Of a DNA stretch of 64,000 nucleotides, positions 7,759-17,973 are shown in pieces. Below the pieces are notes generated by a model. It ran no database searches and had not been told where the DNA came from. It saw only the letters and a program-made list of their open reading frames with translations. The translations under genes and the position numbers were made by a program. The stretch's first letter is position 1. Each line of letters starts with the position of its first letter. The stretch comes from Paracoccus haematequi (lineage in GTDB: Bacteria > Pseudomonadota > Alphaproteobacteria > Rhodobacterales > Rhodobacteraceae), in assembly GCF_900631945.1 (NCBI RefSeq), contig NZ_UZWE01000018.1, positions 1-64,000 on the forward strand, read 5' to 3'.

Positions 7759-9090
7759 TCAGTTTGCAGGGGCCGACAGGTCGGACAAGGCCGCCTGCGC
7801 ATCGCGATAGGCGGTCGCGCCCGCCAGCCAGTCCGCCATGGCGGGGGCGGCGCGGGCATCGTCGGGCAGCGCGCCGATCTCGGTCACGGCATCGGCGATC
7901 CGCCCTTCCTGGACGGCGGCGTCGGCGCGCGACAGGACCGCATCGGGATCCGTCCCCTCGCGCGGGACGATGGATCGGGCGCCGGTCTGGGCGCGCAGGA
8001 AATTGCCGAACAGGCTGCCGTTGCCGGTGGCGCTGTCCTGACGCAGCGAGGTGCGCAGGGCGGCGCGCGCGGCTTCGGGGAACCCGGCTTGCAGGCTGTC
8101 GAGGCTGGGAACTTCGCGCGTCAGCGCCTCGGGCGCCTCAAGCCCGACGCCCTCCAGCGTCTGGCGCGCCTCGTCCGGGGCGATGCCGCGATCCAGGGCG
8201 GATTGCAGCGCGGCGATGGCGGCCACGGCCTCGGCCCGGCGGGTGCTTTCGGCGGCGGCCTGCTGCAACTGCTGCGCCTCGGCCTGGGCGGCGTTGATCT
8301 GCGCCTGCGCAGCCTGGGCTGCGGTCTGCAACTGCTGTTCCAGCGTATCGGCCTGGTCGGCCAGGGTCTGGACGCGGGCGGCAAGGTCGGGGTCGATCTG
8401 CGGGCGGGCGCTCAGCTCGCGAATCTCGGCGGCCTGATCATCGATCTGCTGGCGCAGCGCCGCTAGATCCTCGGCCGAGGCGCCGGAGGCCTGCGGGGCG
8501 TTATCGGAGGCAGCCGCAAGCTCGGCGCGCAGGGCGTCGATCTGTTCGGCGGTCGCGGCCTCGGCCGCGCTGACGGCCTCGCTGCGAATCGCGGCGACAT
8601 CGACATCGGGGGCGGCTGCGGCGGGCTGTTCGGGCAGCCAGGCGGCGGGCAGATGCGGCAGCGCCCAGATCGTCGCAGCCGATCCCAGCCCGGCGGCGAC
8701 GACACCGCCCAGGACGACCGGCCAGAAGCCGGTCTTCTGCACCGTGACCTTCCGTGCAGGCGCCGCAGCCGCAGCCTCGCGCACCGGAGGATCCTTCGGC
8801 GGGGCGTCTTTCGGCGCGTCTTTCGCCCCGGCGGGGGTCTTGTCCTTGCCGGGCTTGTCGGCGGCCTTGCGCGCGGCCGCAGGGTTCTGGCCGGTCTTGT
8901 CGCCCAGAAGGGTGGACTCGATCGGCCTGATCTCTCCGCCCGTCGCGGCGGCCGACGAGCCGTCGCCCGCGCCGATGGGGGACCGGGCGATCACGCCCGG
9001 GTCGGCGGCGTCCTTTTTCAGCATCAGGGGCGTCTTGTCCTGCGGGGTTTCGGAATGGCTGTCGCTTTTGGTCTTGTCTGGCTTTTTCAC
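7759..9090 (-). CDS. Mic60/mitofilin-like inner membrane protein
   Basis: 443 residues: a charged, Pro/Ala-rich cytoplasmic N-terminus (about 1-130), one transmembrane helix (FWPVVLGGVVAAGLG region), a long Ala/Gln-rich coiled coil, and a C-terminal mitofilin-like domain (GRIADAVTEIGALPDDAR region). Alphaproteobacterial Mic60 shapes the envelope by bending membrane and contacting outer-membrane proteins, and it is typically found between hemD and hemY, as here. The start is a GTG at 9090; an ATG five bases upstream is out of frame. Confidence 0.88.
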   Translation of the reverse strand: MKKPDKTKSDSHSETPQDKTPLMLKKDAADPGVIARSPIGAGDGSSAAATGGEIRPIESTLLGDKTGQNPAAARKAADKPGKDKTPAGAKDAPKDAPPKDPPVREAAAAAPARKVTVQKTGFWPVVLGGVVAAGLGSAATIWALPHLPAAWLPEQPAAAAPDVDVAAIRSEAVSAAEAATAEQIDALRAELAAASDNAPQASGASAEDLAALRQQIDDQAAEIRELSARPQIDPDLAARVQTLADQADTLEQQLQTAAQAAQAQINAAQAEAQQLQQAAAESTRRAEAVAAIAALQSALDRGIAPDEARQTLEGVGLEAPEALTREVPSLDSLQAGFPEAARAALRTSLRQDSATGNGSLFGNFLRAQTGARSIVPREGTDPDAVLSRADAAVQEGRIADAVTEIGALPDDARAAPAMADWLAGATAYRDAQAALSDLSAPAN

Positions 9091-9177
9091 GTCATGTCCC
9101 CGTCTCGCGGCGGCAGCATGGCCGCGCCTGGCCGCAGCCTAATGAGACGGGGGCCGCTTCTCAACCCGCCCTAAGCA

Positions 9178-9840
9178 TCATTGTTCCGCCAAAGCCAGGG
9201 CGCGGACGGCCGCAGCCATCGCCGCCGCATCGGGCCGTTCGGCCACCGCATGACCGGCGGCGGGGCCGTCCCAGGCGGCCCAGGCGGCATCGCTGATCGC
9301 CGCCACCCGCAGCGGCGCCCGCGCCCCCCGCGTCGCATCCGCCACCAGCCGGGCACTGCGGGGCGAGAACAGCGGCAGCACGACCGGACCGTCGCCCCCC
9401 AGCAGCGCCCGCGCCTCGGCCGTCAAGGGCACCGCCTGCTGGTCATAGACCACCATCCCCGGCACCGGCAGCCGCTTGGCCAGGTGACGGCCATGCGGAT
9501 GAATCAGCGGCACCCCGGCGCCGTCGATCAGCGGCAGCAGCCCTTCGGCGAAACCGTTGCCCGCGCGCACGTCGAACCCCGCCGCCCGCGCGACCTGCGC
9601 CGTATGCCCGCCCACGCACAGCGCCAGCCGCCCGCGCCCCGGCCCCGCCGCAGCCACCGCATGGGCCGAGGTGAAGACCAGCCCCGGCGCATCCCGCAGC
9701 GCCGCGCCATCGTGATCCACCGCCACGATCCGCAGGATCGGAGAGATCACCGCCCGCCATTCCGGCAGCATCGCCGCAAAGCGCCGCGAATCCGCCTGAG
9801 GGCGGGTCAGCAACAGGACCGGCCGCTTGGTGCTGGACAT
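9178..9840 (-). CDS. hemD: Uroporphyrinogen-III synthase
   Basis: 220-residue HemD, which cyclises hydroxymethylbilane to uroporphyrinogen III in heme, siroheme and cobalamin synthesis. The weakly conserved family is recognised by [10 protein letters not shown] at the N-terminus, VFTSAHAV, and a C-terminal [11 protein letters not shown] block. ATG at 9840 is preferred over 9846 because GGGGGG lies six bases upstream. It is divergent from tsaD across about 65 bases and heads the hemD-mic60-hemY operon. Confidence 0.88.
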   Translation of the reverse strand: MSSTKRPVLLLTRPQADSRRFAAMLPEWRAVISPILRIVAVDHDGAALRDAPGLVFTSAHAVAAAGPGRGRLALCVGGHTAQVARAAGFDVRAGNGFAEGLLPLIDGAGVPLIHPHGRHLAKRLPVPGMVVYDQQAVPLTAEARALLGGDGPVVLPLFSPRSARLVADATRGARAPLRVAAISDAAWAAWDGPAAGHAVAERPDAAAMAAAVRALALAEQ

Positions 9841-9905
9841 TGGCATCCCCCCTGTCCGATGCTAGGGCCATAGGCCTAAGCGCCATTCCCCCGCCCGGCA
9901 AGAGC

Positions 9906-10976
9906 ATGGACGACACCCAGATTTTCCTTGGCATCGAAAGCAGTTGCGACGACACAGCGGCCGCGCTTGTGACGGGCGACCGGCGGATCCTGTCCTCGGT
10001 CGTCAGCAGCCAGACCGCGCTGCATGCCGATTTCGGCGGCGTCGTGCCGGAAATCGCCGCCCGCGCCCATGCCGAGCGGCTGGATCTGGTGGTCGAGCAA
10101 GCGCTGGCGCAGGCAGGTGTGGCGCTGTCCGATGTCACGGCTATCGCCGTCACGGCGGGGCCGGGGCTGATCGGCGGGGTGATGGCAGGCGTGATGTGCG
10201 CCAAAGGCATCGCCGCCGGCGCCGGCCTGCCGCTGGTCGGCGTGAACCACCTTGCGGGCCATGCGCTGACGCCGCGCCTGACCGACGGCATCGGCTTTCC
10301 CTATCTGATGCTGCTGGTCTCGGGCGGGCATTGCCAGTTCCTGCGCGTGGACGGGCCGCAGGATTTCACCCGCCTGGGCGGCACCATCGACGACGCGCCG
10401 GGCGAGGCGTTCGACAAGCTGGCCAAGCTCTTGGCCCTGCCCCAGCCCGGCGGGCCCTCTGTCGAGGCCGAGGCCGCGAATGGCGATCCCGACCGCTTCC
10501 CCCTGCCCCGCCCGCTGCTGGACCGGCCGGGCTGTGACATGTCCTTCTCGGGGCTGAAAACCGCCGCCCTGCGGCTGCGCGACCAGTTGATCGCCGACCA
10601 GGGCGGATTGCGCCAGCAGGACCGCGCCGATCTTTGCGCCGCCTTCCAGCAGGCCGTGGCCGAGGTTCTGGCCGAGAAATCCCGCCGCGCCCTGGCCGCC
10701 CATCCGGTGCCGGTGCTGGCCGTGGCGGGCGGGGTCGCGGCGAACCGCACGATCCGCGCGGCCTTGCAGCAGGTGGCGCAGGACGCGGGCGCGCGCTTCC
10801 TGGCCCCGCCGCTGGCGCTGTGCACCGACAACGGCGCGATGATCGCCTGGGCAGGGGCGGAACGCTTTGCCCTGGGCCAGCGCGACGGCATGGACCTGGC
10901 CGCCCGCCCTCGATGGCCGCTGGACCGCGACGCAACGCCGATGCTGGGCGGCGGCAAGAAGGGGGCCAAGGCATGA
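9906..10976 (+). CDS. tsaD: tRNA N6-adenosine threonylcarbamoyltransferase
   Basis: 356-residue TsaD (Gcp), which transfers threonylcarbamoyl to A37 of ANN-decoding tRNAs (t6A). Visible hallmarks are [10 protein letters not shown] at the start, the metal-binding HLAGH motif in GVNHLAGH, a glycine-rich [14 protein letters not shown] block and the late CTDNGAMIA motif. Start at MDDTQ; the frame is open upstream without a suitable start. The stop overlaps gpsA (ATGA). The partner tsaB is at 19,047 in this window. Confidence 0.96.
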   Translation: MDDTQIFLGIESSCDDTAAALVTGDRRILSSVVSSQTALHADFGGVVPEIAARAHAERLDLVVEQALAQAGVALSDVTAIAVTAGPGLIGGVMAGVMCAKGIAAGAGLPLVGVNHLAGHALTPRLTDGIGFPYLMLLVSGGHCQFLRVDGPQDFTRLGGTIDDAPGEAFDKLAKLLALPQPGGPSVEAEAANGDPDRFPLPRPLLDRPGCDMSFSGLKTAALRLRDQLIADQGGLRQQDRADLCAAFQQAVAEVLAEKSRRALAAHPVPVLAVAGGVAANRTIRAALQQVAQDAGARFLAPPLALCTDNGAMIAWAGAERFALGQRDGMDLAARPRWPLDRDATPMLGGGKKGAKA

Positions 10977-11914
10977 GCGTGTCGATCCTGGGCGCGGGCG
11001 CTTTCGGCACGGCGCTTGCGGTGGCGCTGTCGGCCAATGGCCCGGTGACGCTGTGGGCGCGCGACATCCGCTGGGGCCGCGACAACCCCCGCCTGCCGGG
11101 CGTGACGCTGCCCGACGCGATCCGCGTCACCGACGACCTGGGCACTGCCGCACGGGCCGACACGCTGCTGCTGGCCTTGCCCGCGCAGGCGCTTGGCGGC
11201 TTCCTGGCCGATCACGCGGGCCTGCTGGACGGCAGGACGCTGGTCAGCACCGCCAAGGGCATCGACCTGTCGCGCCTGACCGGCCCCTCGACCCTGCTGG
11301 CGGGGGCCTGCCCGCAGGCCACCATCGCCGTGATGACCGGCCCGTCCTTCGCCGCCGACATTGCGCGCGGGTTGCCCACCGCGCTGACCCTGGCCTGCGC
11401 CGACGCGCATGCGGGCCGCGCCCTGCAACACGCGCTGTCCACCCCGGTCCTGCGGCTCTACCGCACCACCGACGTGACCGGCGCGGAACTGGGCGGCGCG
11501 CTGAAGAACGTCATCGCCATCGCGGCGGGCGTGGTGATCGGCGCGGGCCTGGGCGACAGCGCCCGCGCCGCCATCGTCACGCGCGGCTTCGCCGAAATGA
11601 CCCGCCTCGCCGCCCGGCTTGGCGCGCGGCCGGAAACGCTGACCGGGTTGTCCGGCCTGGGCGATCTGACGCTGACCTGCACCTCGGCGCAGTCGCGCAA
11701 CTTCCGCTATGGCCAGGCGCTTGGCGCGCGCCAGCCCTTCGACAGCAACACGACCGTCGAAGGCGCCGCCACCGCCCGCGCGGTGGCCGCCCTGTCCGCC
11801 CGGATCGGCTGCGACATGCCCATCGCCGCGATGGTGGCGGCCCTTGCCGAAGGCCGGGTTTCCGTCGAAAACGCGTCCGAGATGCTGATGACCCGCCCCC
11901 TGAAGGAGGAATGA
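10973..11914 (+). CDS. gpsA: Glycerol-3-phosphate dehydrogenase [NAD(P)+]
   Basis: 313 residues. It makes sn-glycerol 3-phosphate from dihydroxyacetone phosphate for phospholipid synthesis. The N-terminal Rossmann motif is [23 protein letters not shown] and [10 protein letters not shown] (with the catalytic Lys) mark the rest. It overlaps tsaD by 4 bases and runs into the YciI gene. Other phospholipid genes in the window are plsY and pgsA. Confidence 0.96.
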   Translation: MSVSILGAGAFGTALAVALSANGPVTLWARDIRWGRDNPRLPGVTLPDAIRVTDDLGTAARADTLLLALPAQALGGFLADHAGLLDGRTLVSTAKGIDLSRLTGPSTLLAGACPQATIAVMTGPSFAADIARGLPTALTLACADAHAGRALQHALSTPVLRLYRTTDVTGAELGGALKNVIAIAAGVVIGAGLGDSARAAIVTRGFAEMTRLAARLGARPETLTGLSGLGDLTLTCTSAQSRNFRYGQALGARQPFDSNTTVEGAATARAVAALSARIGCDMPIAAMVAALAEGRVSVENASEMLMTRPLKEE

Positions 11915-12186
11915 TGCCCCTGTTCGCCCTGATCTGCCGTGACAAGCCCGGCGCCCTGGAAACCCGCATGGCCAACCGCGAGGCGCATCTGGCCTATGTC
12001 CGCGACACCCGCGTGGTGCTGTTCGGCGGCCCGATGCTGACCGACGGCGAAATGCGCGGATCGCTGCTGGTGCTCAAGGCCGACAGCCTCGACGCGGCGA
12101 AGGCCTGGTCGGACCGCGATCCCTATGCCCTTGCCGGGCTGTTCGATTCGGTCGAGATCACCGAATGGAAGAAGGTGATCGGCTGA
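11914..12186 (+). CDS. YciI-family protein
   Basis: 90-residue ferredoxin-like-fold protein of the YciI family, with LFALICRDKPGALETR, HLAYV and GPMLTDGE in the positions of the family's conserved His and Asp. The family's reaction is mostly unknown. AAGGAGGA precedes two tandem ATGs at 11911 and 11914; the second has the better spacing. It is coupled to gpsA upstream and the EVE gene downstream. Confidence 0.85.
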   Translation: MPLFALICRDKPGALETRMANREAHLAYVRDTRVVLFGGPMLTDGEMRGSLLVLKADSLDAAKAWSDRDPYALAGLFDSVEITEWKKVIG

Positions 12187-12599
12187 TGGCCTATTGGCTG
12201 TTCAAGTCCGAACCGGACGTGTTCGGCTGGGACGATCTTGTCGCGAAGGGCGACAAGGGCGAGGAATGGGACGGGGTCCGCAACTATCAGGCCCGCAACT
12301 TCATGCGCGCCATGAAGGCGGGCGACCTGGGCCTGTTCTACCATTCCAACATCGGCAAGGAAGCCGTGGGCATCGTCCAGGTCATCGCCGAGGCCCATCC
12401 CGACAGCTCCACCGACGATCCGCGATGGGAATGCGTGGACGTGAAGGCCGTGAAGCCCCTGCCCCGGCCCATTTCGCTGGACCAGGCGAAACAGGAACCG
12501 GCGCTGAAGGACATGGTGCTGGTCAACAACTCGCGCCTGTCGGTACAGCCGGTGACAGATGCCGAATGGGCGACGATCATGAAACTGGCGGGGCTGTGA
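12186..12599 (+). CDS. EVE-domain protein
   Basis: 137-residue single EVE (PUA-like) domain protein. The conserved start MAYWLFKSEPDVF, WDGVRNYQARNF and the aromatic FYHS segment are visible. EVE domains bind modified bases in DNA or RNA; stand-alone forms are common in this group and their target is unknown. It shares one base with the YciI stop. A dispersed palindromic repeat lies just after the stop codon. Confidence 0.9.
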   Translation: MAYWLFKSEPDVFGWDDLVAKGDKGEEWDGVRNYQARNFMRAMKAGDLGLFYHSNIGKEAVGIVQVIAEAHPDSSTDDPRWECVDVKAVKPLPRPISLDQAKQEPALKDMVLVNNSRLSVQPVTDAEWATIMKLAGL

Positions 12600-12615
12600 C
12601 GGCCGCCCCTTCACC

Positions 12616-12660
12616 TTTGCCCAAATATCCCACGGGGGTCCGGGGGTGTGAAACCCCCGG
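12616..12660 (+). repeat. Dispersed intergenic palindrome, copy 1
   Basis: TTTGCCCAAATATCCC followed by GGGGGTCC and a hairpin CCGGGGGT/ACCCCCGG (arms 12640-12647 and 12653-12660). It belongs to a repeat family also seen at 33,628, 42,699, 45,046 and, in part, 55,011. It sits right behind the EVE gene and may act as a transcript end. Confidence 0.75.
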
Positions 12661-12725
12661 CTTGCCGCTTCATCTCGCCGCGCCGCCGCATTAGGATCCG
12701 CGCGGCACAACCACAGGAAACACCC

Positions 12726-12977
12726 ATGAGCCAGCGTCTGCATCTTGTCTTCGGCGGCGAATTGACCGACCCGCAGGGCACCCAGTTCCGCGACACGGAC
12801 AATATCCACATCGTCGGCATCTTCCCCAACTACCAGACAGCCTATGATGCCTGGAAGGCCGAGGCCCAGCGGACCGTGGACAGCGCCCATACCCGCTATT
12901 TCATCGCCCACCTGCACCGCCTGCGGGACGAGGAAACCGCCGCCAGCGCAACCGAGGAGCTGGAGGTCAGGGGCTGA
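12726..12977 (+). CDS. DUF4170 protein
   Basis: 83-residue DUF4170 protein with the typical [13 protein letters not shown] start and [11 protein letters not shown]-like core (here [11 protein letters not shown]), ending with YFIAHLHRL. The family's function is unknown, but in Rhodobacterales it sits next to waaA/lpxK as here. Start at MSQRLH, after an AGGAAA Shine-Dalgarno. Confidence 0.88.
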   Translation: MSQRLHLVFGGELTDPQGTQFRDTDNIHIVGIFPNYQTAYDAWKAEAQRTVDSAHTRYFIAHLHRLRDEETAASATEELEVRG

Positions 12978-13009
12978 TCGCCCGCGCCGGGCGCGCGCGG
13001 GGCGCTGTC

Positions 13010-14167
13010 ATGGCCGGAACCGGGATCGGGCGGCTTGCGCTGTGGATGCGGCGCGCCCGGATCCCCGCACCGGACGATGCGGTGGCGCCCGAAATCCCCT
13101 CGGGGACCGGCCCGCTGCTGCTGGTCCAGACCGCCCCCGAGGCCCGCGCGGCCTTTGCCCAGGTGCAGCGCCGCCTGATGCGCAGCAGGCCCGACCTGCG
13201 GATTTTCGACGCGGGCGACCCTTCCCCCGCACAGGCCGAATTGCTGATGCAGGCCGGACCGGCCGCCGTGCTGCTGATGGGCACCGACCTGCCTGCCGCG
13301 CTGATCCAGGCGGCCAGCCGCCGGGGCCTGCCCATCGTCCTGGCCGAAGGACGCTTTTCCCCCGAGGATACGGCCTGGACGCTGAAGGCCAGCGCGCGGC
13401 GCGAATTGCTGCGCCAGGTCCGGGCGATCCTTGTCACCGACCCGGCCAGCCGCTTGGTCGCCCTGCGCATGGGCGCGGACCGCAGGCGCGTGACCCTGAC
13501 CGGCCCGGTCGCCGAGATCCGCGACCCCCTGCCCTGTTCCGAGGCCGAGCGCAGCGTCATCGCCCAGCTTCTGCGCGGCCGCCACGCCTGGCTTGCCGCC
13601 TCGGTCCCCCCGGACGAGGAACAGGCGGTCCTGACCGCCCATCACGCGGCCCTGGCCCAGTCGCATCGGGCGCTGCTGTTCCTCGCCCCGCGCGATCCCG
13701 ACCGCATCGCCCCCCTGGCCGAGGCGATCGAGGCCAGCGGCCTGACCGTCGCCCGCCGGTCCCTGGACGAGGATCCGACCGACGACGTGCATGTCATGCT
13801 GACCGACGGCCCGACCGAGATGGGCCTGTGGTATCGGCTGGCCCCCGTCACCTATCTGGGCGGCACGCTGGGAGGCGACGACGCCGCCGCGCGCCACCCG
13901 TTCGAACCCGCAGCCTTGGGTTCGGCCATCGTCCACGGTCCCCATACGGACCGTTTCGCAGCCGAATGGCAGCAGTTGCGCGGCGCGGGCGCGGCGCGCC
14001 AGGTCGCCGATGCGGACGACCTGGCGGCCGCCATCGCCGAACTGTCGCAACCCGACCTGATCGCGACGCTGGCCAGCAACGCCTGGACCGTCAGCACCGG
14101 CGGCGCGGACGTGACGCTGCGCATCTGCGCCCCGGTCCTGGACGCCATCGGAAAGGCCACGCCATGA
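13010..14167 (+). CDS. KdtA/WaaA-like 3-deoxy-manno-octulosonate transferase (divergent)
   Basis: 385-residue GT-B glycosyltransferase. The C-terminal half has the family pattern [19 protein letters not shown] and [10 protein letters not shown]. The N-terminal half is short and lacks the usual membrane anchor, and the Ser-x-Gly-Glu block with the catalytic Glu of Kdo transferases is not visible (VQTAPEA stands there). It lies between DUF4170 and lpxK, overlapping lpxK by 4 bases, so a lipid A/Kdo role is likely. A second full-length waaA elsewhere in the genome is possible. Confidence 0.75.
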   Translation: MAGTGIGRLALWMRRARIPAPDDAVAPEIPSGTGPLLLVQTAPEARAAFAQVQRRLMRSRPDLRIFDAGDPSPAQAELLMQAGPAAVLLMGTDLPAALIQAASRRGLPIVLAEGRFSPEDTAWTLKASARRELLRQVRAILVTDPASRLVALRMGADRRRVTLTGPVAEIRDPLPCSEAERSVIAQLLRGRHAWLAASVPPDEEQAVLTAHHAALAQSHRALLFLAPRDPDRIAPLAEAIEASGLTVARRSLDEDPTDDVHVMLTDGPTEMGLWYRLAPVTYLGGTLGGDDAAARHPFEPAALGSAIVHGPHTDRFAAEWQQLRGAGAARQVADADDLAAAIAELSQPDLIATLASNAWTVSTGGADVTLRICAPVLDAIGKATP

Positions 14168-15147
14168 GACGCGCACCCGCCTTCTGGTATCAGCGCCCGC
14201 CCAGCCTGGCCGCGCGCCTGCTGTCGCCGCTGGGTGCAGCCTATGCCCGCGCCACTGCGCGGCGCCTGGCGGGCGGGGCACGGGCGACGGTCGGCGTGCC
14301 GGTGATCTGCGTCGGCAACCTCAATGCCGGGGGCACAGGCAAGACGCCCACCGTCATCCACCTGCAACAGGCGCTGCAAGCGCGCGGCGTCGCGGTGCAT
14401 GTCGTCTCGCGCGGCTATGGCGGCAGCGCGGCAGGACCGCTGCGGGTGGTCGAATCCTCTCACGATGCCGCGCTGACCGGGGACGAGCCGCTGCTGATGG
14501 CCGCTTTCGGTCCGGTCTGGGTCGCCAAGGACCGGCTGGCGGGCGCGCGCGCGGCCGCAGAGGACGGCGCGCAGGCGATCATCCTTGACGACGGCTTCCA
14601 GGATCCCGCCTTGGCCCATGACCTGTCGCTGGTGGTCGTCGACGCCGCCAAGGGCTTCGGCAACGGGCTGTGCATCCCCGCCGGGCCGCTGCGCGAACCC
14701 GTGGCGGCGGGCCTGGCGCGCGCCGACCTGCTGCTGTCCATCGGCCCGGCGGACGCCCAGGCCCGTTTCACCGCCCCCCCAGGCCCGCCGCATCTGCGCG
14801 GCGCCCTGGCCCCCCTGCCCATGGGCATGGACTGGCAGGGTCACCGCGTCCTGGCCTTCGCCGGGATCGGCCACCCCGAGAAATTCTTCGCCACCTTGAC
14901 CGGCCTGGGCGCCGAGTTGGTCCGGGCCGAGGCGTTGGAGGACCACCAGCCCTTCACTCCGGCCCTGCTGACCCGGCTGGAGACCGAATCGCGGCTTCTG
15001 GGCGCACAGCTTGTCACCACCGAAAAGGATGCGGCACGCCTGCCCCGGTCCTTCCGGTCCAGGGTGATGACCCTGCCGGTGCGCCTTGCCATCGACGACC
15101 CCTCGCCCCTGGACCAGGCGCTGGAGCGGCTGTTTCCGCGCGGCTGA
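14164..15147 (+). CDS. lpxK: Tetraacyldisaccharide 4'-kinase
   Basis: 327 residues. It phosphorylates the 4' position of the lipid A precursor at the inner membrane. Visible are [17 protein letters not shown] (Walker A), [25 protein letters not shown] and the late [10 protein letters not shown] motif. It starts in the waaA-like stop (ATGA) and is the last gene of the lipid A group. Confidence 0.95.
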   Translation: MRRAPAFWYQRPPSLAARLLSPLGAAYARATARRLAGGARATVGVPVICVGNLNAGGTGKTPTVIHLQQALQARGVAVHVVSRGYGGSAAGPLRVVESSHDAALTGDEPLLMAAFGPVWVAKDRLAGARAAAEDGAQAIILDDGFQDPALAHDLSLVVVDAAKGFGNGLCIPAGPLREPVAAGLARADLLLSIGPADAQARFTAPPGPPHLRGALAPLPMGMDWQGHRVLAFAGIGHPEKFFATLTGLGAELVRAEALEDHQPFTPALLTRLETESRLLGAQLVTTEKDAARLPRSFRSRVMTLPVRLAIDDPSPLDQALERLFPRG

Positions 15148-15221
15148 TCTTTGCAATCCGCGCCGCAATTCCGATATAGGGCGGGACCGGGCCATCACGG
15201 CCCACAGGGAAAGACACAGGC

Positions 15222-15302
15222 ATGTCGCAGAACGCCATTCAACGGCTGGGCTTCTATCTGCTGGTTCTGGTGACGCTCTATGCTTCGTTCGGGGCGGGGT
15301 AA
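15222..15302 (+). CDS. 26-residue membrane microprotein
   Basis: Short frame MSQNAIQRLG followed by a hydrophobic stretch (FYLLVLVTLYASFGAG) able to span the membrane, then TAA. AGGGAAAG lies nine bases upstream. The stop is four bases before the start of the XpaC-like gene, whose Shine-Dalgarno (TAAGGA) overlaps the stop codon. This suggests a translated leader or a small membrane partner. No family is recognised. Confidence 0.6.
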   Translation: MSQNAIQRLGFYLLVLVTLYASFGAG

Positions 15303-15306
15303 GGAT

Positions 15307-16284
15307 ATGGCGCAGCGTTTTGGCGGACGGTATTCGCCCGGCCTGGGACCGCAGGGCGACAACCGCAACCCGCCGCCTGCGGCGCCGATCCGGCACCCGC
15401 TGGCGTCCCGGCCCAAATATGTGACCATCGCGGCGCTGCCGTTCCTGTTCGGGGCCTTCTTCCAGGATCCGGCGGGCATGGCGGGCAACCTGGCGGCCTT
15501 CGGCGTGATCGCCAGCGGCATGTGGATGACCCGCGAAGGCCTGGCCGCCGAAGCCGCCTATCAGGTGCGCCGCGTCGCCCGCCGCCCGGCGATCCCGCGC
15601 AAGCTGTTCGGCAGCGTCCTGACCGGCCTCGGCCTGGGCCTGGGGATGGCTGAACCCGGCAGCCTGGCGGGCGCGGGCATCGTCGGCGCGACCGGGATGG
15701 TGCTGCACTGGCTGGCCTTCGGGGCCGATCCGATGCGCGACAAGGGCATCGCCGCGACCGACGGCTTCCAGGGGGAACGCGCCCAGAAGATGATCGACGA
15801 GGCCGAGGGCCACTTGTCCCAGATGCGCGACGCGATCCGCGCCCTCGGCGACCGCCAGATGGACGCGCGGGTGGAGCGGTTCGCCGCCACGGTCGGCGAC
15901 CTGTTCGATCGCGTGCGCAGCAATCCCGGCGATCTGTCGGCGGCGCGGCGATACCTGGGCGTCTACCTGATGGGCGCGCGCGACGCGACGGTGAAGTTCG
16001 CGGACCTCTATCGCCAGACCCGGGATCCGAAGGTTCGGGCGTCTTACGAAACGTTCCTGGACGATCTGGAAAAAGATTTCAGCGCCAAGTCGCGCCGCCT
16101 GCTGGAAGGCGACCGGACGGATCTGGAAATCGAGATTTCGGTCCTGCGCGAAAGACTGGCGCGCGAGGGGGTGCGCGCCGCCGAGGCAACGGGCGGCGAC
16201 CCCGCGCAACTGGACGCGCCGCGCACGGAAACCGCGCGCTTCCTGGACGGTCTGCTGACCCCCGACCGGGACAAGGCGCGCTGA
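15307..16284 (+). CDS. XpaC-like (5-bromo-4-chloroindolyl phosphate hydrolysis) family protein
   Basis: 325-residue protein: a disordered N-terminus, two hydrophobic helical segments between about residues 38 and 145, then a long charged helical domain ([20 protein letters not shown] onward). This is the XpaC/PF10112 layout. Despite the name, no enzymatic activity is established; relatives are linked to tellurite/toxic anion resistance and envelope stress. Start at 15307 is supported by TAAGGA. Confidence 0.8.
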   Translation: MAQRFGGRYSPGLGPQGDNRNPPPAAPIRHPLASRPKYVTIAALPFLFGAFFQDPAGMAGNLAAFGVIASGMWMTREGLAAEAAYQVRRVARRPAIPRKLFGSVLTGLGLGLGMAEPGSLAGAGIVGATGMVLHWLAFGADPMRDKGIAATDGFQGERAQKMIDEAEGHLSQMRDAIRALGDRQMDARVERFAATVGDLFDRVRSNPGDLSAARRYLGVYLMGARDATVKFADLYRQTRDPKVRASYETFLDDLEKDFSAKSRRLLEGDRTDLEIEISVLRERLAREGVRAAEATGGDPAQLDAPRTETARFLDGLLTPDRDKAR

Positions 16285-16291
16285 TCCGGCG

Positions 16292-17071
16292 ATGCCGCGC
16301 TTTGTGTTGAAGATCGAATACGACGGCCGTCCCTTTGCCGGATGGCAGGCCCAGGCCGATCAGCCCTCGGTCCAGGGCGCGGTCGAGGCTGCCTTGGCCC
16401 GGCTGGACCCCGGCTTTGCGTCAGGCGCGCGGATCGCGGCGGCAGGGCGGACGGATGCGGGCGTCCATGCGACGGCGCAGGTCGCCCATGCCGATCTGGC
16501 GCGCGACTGGGATCCGTTCCGGCTGGCCGAGGCACTGAACTTCCACCTGAAACCCGCGCCGGTCGCCATCCTGGCCGCCGCCCGCGTCTCTCAGGATTTC
16601 CACGCCCGCTTCTCGGCCACCGAGCGGCGCTATCTGTTCCGCCTGCAAGCCCGCCGCGCCCCGGCGACACATGATCGCGGTCTGGTCTGGCAGGTGCTGC
16701 ACCCGCTGGACGCGGACGCGATGCGGCAGGCGGCGGCGCATCTGGTCGGACGGCACGATTTCACGACCTTCCGATCCGCGATGTGCCAGTCCGCCAGTCC
16801 GGTCAAGACGCTGGACGAGATCCGGGTCGAGGAAAGCCCGATCCCCCATGGTCGGGAATACCGCTTTCACCTGCGCGCCCGGTCGTTCCTGCACAACCAG
16901 GTCCGGTCCATCGTGGGGACATTGGAACGCGTCGGGGCCGGGTCGTGGGCGCCGGACCGCGTGGCCCAGGCCCTGTCGGCCCGCAACCGCGCGGAATGCG
17001 GCCCGGTCTGTCCGCCGCACGGCTTGTATCTGTGCGGCGTCGGATACCCGCGCGATCCCTTCGCGGCCTAG
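16292..17071 (+). CDS. truA: tRNA pseudouridine(38-40) synthase
   Basis: 259 residues. It isomerises U38-U40 in the anticodon arm of tRNAs. The catalytic Asp is in [11 protein letters not shown]; the N-terminal [16 protein letters not shown] and late [13 protein letters not shown] blocks are typical. Its stop and that of the opposing sugar transferase share one CTAG palindrome (17068-17071). Confidence 0.97.
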   Translation: MPRFVLKIEYDGRPFAGWQAQADQPSVQGAVEAALARLDPGFASGARIAAAGRTDAGVHATAQVAHADLARDWDPFRLAEALNFHLKPAPVAILAAARVSQDFHARFSATERRYLFRLQARRAPATHDRGLVWQVLHPLDADAMRQAAAHLVGRHDFTTFRSAMCQSASPVKTLDEIRVEESPIPHGREYRFHLRARSFLHNQVRSIVGTLERVGAGSWAPDRVAQALSARNRAECGPVCPPHGLYLCGVGYPRDPFAA

Positions 17072-17811
17072 GACCGGCCCCGCCTTCTGGGCCTTTCGTC
17101 CCTGTATCCGAGGACGATCTTGAGGGTGTTCCACATGATCCACAGGTCCAGGCGGATATCGCGGTGGCGCTGATAGATCAGGTCGATCTTCAGCTTGGCG
17201 GGCAGGCAGCGGCGGTAATAGGCCCGCTCGGTCGCCTCGGCGCTTGTGCAGCGCGCCAGGATCCGGTCCTCGTGGCGGTGATAGATCAGCGTCGCAAGCC
17301 CGGTCACGCCGGGGCGGCTTTTCAGCACCTGCGCATAGACCGCCGGAAAGCGTTCGACATATTCGCGCAGCGGCGGGCGGGGGCCGACGAAGCTCATGTC
17401 GCCGCGCAGGATGTTGAACAGCTGCGGCAGCTCGTCGATGCGCGTGCGGCGCAGGAAATGGCCCAGCGGCGTGATGCGCCAGTGCTTGTGCGCGCCGGTG
17501 GCGCCGAAATCCTCGTTCTCGGGGATCATGGTGCGGAATTTCAGCTGCCGGAACGACCGGCCCGGCGCGCGCATCCGTTCGGCCGAATAGAAGATCGGCC
17601 GGCCCTGCTGGATCAGCATCAGAACCGCCACGACCCCGATGATCGCGGACACCGGGATCAGCATGATCAGCGCCAGGGCCAGATCGAACAGCCGCTTGCG
17701 GCGGGGCGAGGGTTTGCTGATCTGAGAATGGCCGTCGACCGCGAACCAGGCCATTTCCGGCACGGCGAGGCGCGCCGATCTTGTCTTGTCCCAGCCGTGG
17801 TGGATCGTCAC
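17068..17811 (-). CDS. Bacterial sugar transferase (undecaprenyl-phosphate glycosyl-1-phosphate transferase type)
   Basis: 247-residue initiating sugar transferase (PF02397). One N-terminal membrane helix ([13 protein letters not shown] onward) is followed by the catalytic domain: [46 protein letters not shown] and the late [10 protein letters not shown]. It starts assembly of a surface polysaccharide by moving a sugar phosphate onto a lipid carrier. GTG at 17811 after AGGGCAGG is the proposed start; the frame is open to 17892. It stands alone here, without other polysaccharide genes. Confidence 0.88.
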   Translation of the reverse strand: MTIHHGWDKTRSARLAVPEMAWFAVDGHSQISKPSPRRKRLFDLALALIMLIPVSAIIGVVAVLMLIQQGRPIFYSAERMRAPGRSFRQLKFRTMIPENEDFGATGAHKHWRITPLGHFLRRTRIDELPQLFNILRGDMSFVGPRPPLREYVERFPAVYAQVLKSRPGVTGLATLIYHRHEDRILARCTSAEATERAYYRRCLPAKLKIDLIYQRHRDIRLDLWIMWNTLKIVLGYRDERPRRRGRS

Positions 17812-17973
17812 GATGCCTGCCCTGTGCCGCCCTGCGAACGTCTCGTTCTTGTCAGGCGGAGTAGCACAGCCGCCGATCCAAGAAAACCGCAACCGCGCCG
17901 ATCTCCCCGAATGACTTGCGCCACCATGGCAAAGGGGTCACTGTCAGCGCGGAAAAGAACGACACGAAAGCGG

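Noticed and set aside
13852-16209. 785-residue open frame on the minus strand
   Set aside because: It is antisense to lpxK and the XpaC-like gene, has low-complexity Arg/Gly/Gln composition and no domain; a by-product of high GC. The same holds for the frames at 19,874-22,729, 6,508-8,466 and 26,671-29,244.
17068-17811. Sugar transferase as part of an exosortase/exopolysaccharide cluster
   Set aside because: No glycosyltransferase, flippase, polymerase or exosortase gene is beside it.
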